Part shown: positions 61,577-64,000 of the stretch, one piece after another
Position numbering within the stretch: position 1 is the stretch's first letter
How the letters are laid out: each line of letters opens with the position of its first letter
Assembly (NCBI RefSeq): GCF_016900655.1
Contig: NZ_JACJKH010000001.1
Span: 124,001 to 188,000 of the forward strand
Origin: Drancourtella massiliensis
GTDB taxonomy: Bacteria > Bacillota > Clostridia > Lachnospirales > Lachnospiraceae
Direction: 5' to 3'
DNA: 64,000 nt
Translations under genes and position numbers: made by a program
Notes under the pieces: generated by a model
Database searches by the model: none
Seen by the model: the letters and a program-made list of their open reading frames with translations, nothing else
Told to the model about the DNA's origin: nothing

Positions 61577-64000
61577 GAAGGGCAGTAAAGCCAGTCTTGG
61601 CGTTTTTGTTTTTAAATTGTCTTGTGACTGGAATTCATGCGAATGCTTTGGCAAATGATACTAAAATAGATTCAACTATTCAGGCAGAGATTACCCAAGG
61701 ATTCATTAATAAAAATGGAAATGTTTATTACCAGTATGAAGACGGCACGTTCGCAAAGGGGCTAAAGGAAATAAGTGGTCATACATACTATTTTAATTCT
61801 GCTGGAGTAATGCAAACGGGAATCACTATTATTGATGGAAAGCGTTACTATTTTAATTTAGATAATGGACAGCAGGAATGGGGATTGATCGACGCAGATA
61901 ATGGTTATACATATTATTTTTTGCAGGATGGAGATGTGCTAAAAGGGCTAGTTCGACTTCAGGGAGAAATTTACTTTTTTAATGAGACAAGTGGAGCAGC
62001 TTATTCAGGATGGAAAATTATTGATAATCAAAAATATTTTTTTGATTCAGTGACAAAGAAAGCGTACATTGGACGACATGAGGTTGACGGAAAATGGTAT
62101 TACTTTAATCAGGATGGAATTGCTCAAAAAAATACATTTATTGAAATCGATGGGAAAAAGTATTACTATCAATCGGACGGTAGTGAAGCAAGAGGACTAA
62201 AAATTCTTGATAATAAAAGATATTATTTTGACCCAGAATCGGGAGAAATGAAATCCGGTTTAATTAATCCGGGAAATGGATACATATACTATTTTCTTCC
62301 AGAAGGAGATGTCTTAAAGGGATTGCAAAAAATTGAGGGAGAAGTATATTTTTTCAATACGGATACTGGATCAGCTATGTCTGATTGGAGAGTAGTAGAT
62401 GGAAAGAAGTACTATTTTGATCCTGTTACAAAAAGAGCTCTCACGGGGAAAAGCGAAGTAGACGGAGACATTTACTTGTTTGATCACGAAGGTGTTCTGC
62501 AATCGTATACGTTTTATGATGAGAACGGCAGTAGTTATTATTTTGGATGGGATGGAAAACTTGTAAAGGGATTAAAAACTATCTCTGGTAAAAAATATTA
62601 TTTTAATTTAGAAACGGGAGCTGCAGAAACAGGATTAATTAGTCCAGGTAACAGAGAAACCTACTACTTTGAAGGAAAAGATGGGGCATATAGTGGATGG
62701 AAAATCATTAATGATAAAGAATACTATTTTTACCCAGAAAGTTCAGAAATGGCAAGAGGTCTGACAAATATTTCAGGAAAAAGATATTATTTTTCCATGG
62801 ACACGGGAGAAAAGATTAATGGATTAATACAACTTGGATCAGGGTACTACATTTATATCTTGGAAAATGGCGGATTTAAAACTGGACTTCAGAGGATAAA
62901 TGAAGAAGTATATTTTTTTAACGCACTGACTGGTGTGTCGATGACTGGATGGCAAGAGATAAATGGACAAAAATACTATTTTTCTCCAGAAACAAAAAAA
63001 GCCGTGACGGGAGAACAACAAATTAATAATAAGTTGTATTTTTTTAATTCATTAGGGATTATGCAGACAGGCCTTCAAGATATAGAAGGAAAGAAAAAAG
63101 CGTTTGATCAGGATGGAAGTATGGTCACTGGATTTTGGAGTGATTCGGAAAACACCTATTATTTCGAGGATAATACAGGAGAAGCATATGTTGGATTTTT
63201 AGAAAAGAATGGTAATAAGTATTATTTTGATCAAGACGGAAAAATGGTGGTAGGGTTGCAAGAAATAGAAGGGAATCTTTATTTGTTTGATAGTAAAGGA
63301 ATTATGAAAACAGGAATATATAAACAAGGAGATACAACTTACTATTTTGATACTGCAACTGGAGAAGCAATTACGGGATTTGTGACATCAGAATTTGGAT
63401 TTACGTATTATTTTGATGGAACGGATGGAGCAAGAAAAGGGTACCAGATAATTGACGACAAATTGTATTATTTTAATACAAACGGAGTTATGTTTACTGG
63501 ATTTAAACGAGATAATCCAAATCGGGCTTACTATTTTGATCCGGTTGATGGGGCAGCAGTTACTGGATTTGTACCGATTAATAATTTGACATACTACTTT
63601 TATGGAAAAGATGGGACAAAATCAGGTTTGCAGACAATCGAAGGAGATAAATATTATTTGAGTAGCAGTGGTACATTGATGTCGGGATTTAAAAGAGTAA
63701 ACAATATTGCTTACTATTTTGATGAAAAAAACAAAAAAGCATCGGTTGGTTTCATCTCGCCAGGAAATGGATATACATACTATTTTGATGGGAATAATGG
63801 TGCTTTAAAAGGACTGCAAAAAATAGGGGAAAATTGGTATGCATTTGATGAAACATCAGGTACTTTACAAAAAGGTGTTTGGAGACAAATATCCAGTGGT
63901 AAATTGTATTATCTTGATCCCGATTCTGGAATTGCGGTCAGAAACTTTGTTGATTATAAAGGATTTCGATTTTTCTTTGATGGTGAAAACGGAGCTTTGT
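61573..64000 (+). CDS. Secreted protein built of cell-wall/glucan-binding repeats (partial)
   Basis: An open frame of 809 codons running off the window, so the end is not seen. A signal peptide (about 1-27) is followed by tandem repeats of roughly 20 residues with patterns such as GKKYYFN...G..TG or G.W..., the choline/glucan-binding repeat type (PF01473-like). A longer unit of about 125 residues recurs: GYTYYFLQDGDVLKGL near residue 111 and GYIYYFLPEGDVLKGL near 236, with a related copy at 424. AGGAG precedes ATG 61573, which overlaps the transferase stop. No catalytic domain is visible in this part. Co-transcription suggests it binds the polymer made here. Confidence 0.88.
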   Translation, partial: MRRAVKPVLAFLFLNCLVTGIHANALANDTKIDSTIQAEITQGFINKNGNVYYQYEDGTFAKGLKEISGHTYYFNSAGVMQTGITIIDGKRYYFNLDNGQQEWGLIDADNGYTYYFLQDGDVLKGLVRLQGEIYFFNETSGAAYSGWKIIDNQKYFFDSVTKKAYIGRHEVDGKWYYFNQDGIAQKNTFIEIDGKKYYYQSDGSEARGLKILDNKRYYFDPESGEMKSGLINPGNGYIYYFLPEGDVLKGLQKIEGEVYFFNTDTGSAMSDWRVVDGKKYYFDPVTKRALTGKSEVDGDIYLFDHEGVLQSYTFYDENGSSYYFGWDGKLVKGLKTISGKKYYFNLETGAAETGLISPGNRETYYFEGKDGAYSGWKIINDKEYYFYPESSEMARGLTNISGKRYYFSMDTGEKINGLIQLGSGYYIYILENGGFKTGLQRINEEVYFFNALTGVSMTGWQEINGQKYYFSPETKKAVTGEQQINNKLYFFNSLGIMQTGLQDIEGKKKAFDQDGSMVTGFWSDSENTYYFEDNTGEAYVGFLEKNGNKYYFDQDGKMVVGLQEIEGNLYLFDSKGIMKTGIYKQGDTTYYFDTATGEAITGFVTSEFGFTYYFDGTDGARKGYQIIDDKLYYFNTNGVMFTGFKRDNPNRAYYFDPVDGAAVTGFVPINNLTYYFYGKDGTKSGLQTIEGDKYYLSSSGTLMSGFKRVNNIAYYFDEKNKKASVGFISPGNGYTYYFDGNNGALKGLQKIGENWYAFDETSGTLQKGVWRQISSGKLYYLDPDSGIAVRNFVDYKGFRFFFDGENGAL

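Overview
The window reads as a chromosomal segment of a spore-forming, low-to-mid GC Clostridia, most likely a gut-type Lachnospiraceae. The evidence is the conserved block nusB-xseA-xseB-ispA-dxs-tlyA-nadK-argR-recN-spoIVB-spo0A, type-A (TTGACA/TATAAT) promoters, strong AGGAGG ribosome sites, and a LoaP-type NusG paralogue in a polysaccharide locus. I cannot name the genus. Nearly all genes lie on the + strand; only an aminopeptidase P and a peptide transporter (31.4-34.8 kb) are on the - strand. I saw no rRNA, tRNA or CRISPR array.

Layout. 0.1-11.2 kb: Asp23 protein, NusB, exonuclease VII, isoprenoid precursor enzymes (IspA, Dxs), TlyA, NAD kinase, ArgR, RecN, then SpoIVB and Spo0A. 11.3-19.8 kb: glycogen synthase, a methionine/folate operon (MetF, stand-alone MetH reactivation protein, MetH lacking that domain), AlaS and ribosomal protein S21. 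19.9-23.3 kb: a two-component system whose regulator and kinase bracket an ABC transporter. 23.4-28.9 kb: a D,D-carboxypeptidase, HAD and calcineurin-like phosphatases, ScpA/ScpB and DAHP synthase. 29.1-34.8 kb: a second D,D-carboxypeptidase, a REP-associated tyrosine transposase (RAYT), aminopeptidase P and a POT transporter. 34.8-35.8 kb: about 1.07 kb without a recognisable gene. 35.8-41.0 kb: a sodium-pumping biotin decarboxylase/transcarboxylase cluster with both acyl-CoA-type and keto-acid-type carboxyltransferases. 41.2-44.1 kb: RpiR regulator, flavoprotein and cytidylate kinase. 44.3 kb to the end: a large capsule/exopolysaccharide locus with CpsB/C/D phosphoregulation, an LCP ligase, a CapD/PglF-like dehydratase, LoaP, two DegT aminotransferases, a PglC-like initiating transferase, an ACP/SDR/adenylating-enzyme trio, flippase, PglD-like acetyltransferase, polymerase, a GT56-like transferase, and a secreted repeat protein running off the end. 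From about 53.05 kb the DNA becomes clearly more AT-rich.

The most unusual signal is a family of five near-identical palindromes (core GGGGACGTGTTCC...GGAACACGTCCCC) at 9.13, 28.90, 30.42, 31.34 and 41.08 kb. Two of them flank the RAYT gene, which makes a REP/RAYT system in a Clostridium-type genome. Strand composition also flips at these palindromes. To the left the + strand is C/A-leaning, to the right it is strongly G/T-rich, over roughly 1 kb on each side. The flip is strongest at copies 1, 2 and 5 and continues into a gene on the opposite strand at copy 4. This looks like a small-scale version of the skew around a replication origin, and I know of no established explanation. A second regulatory system of interest is the LoaP leader: a perfect hairpin, then an intrinsic terminator, then loaP, then another terminator before the glycan genes.
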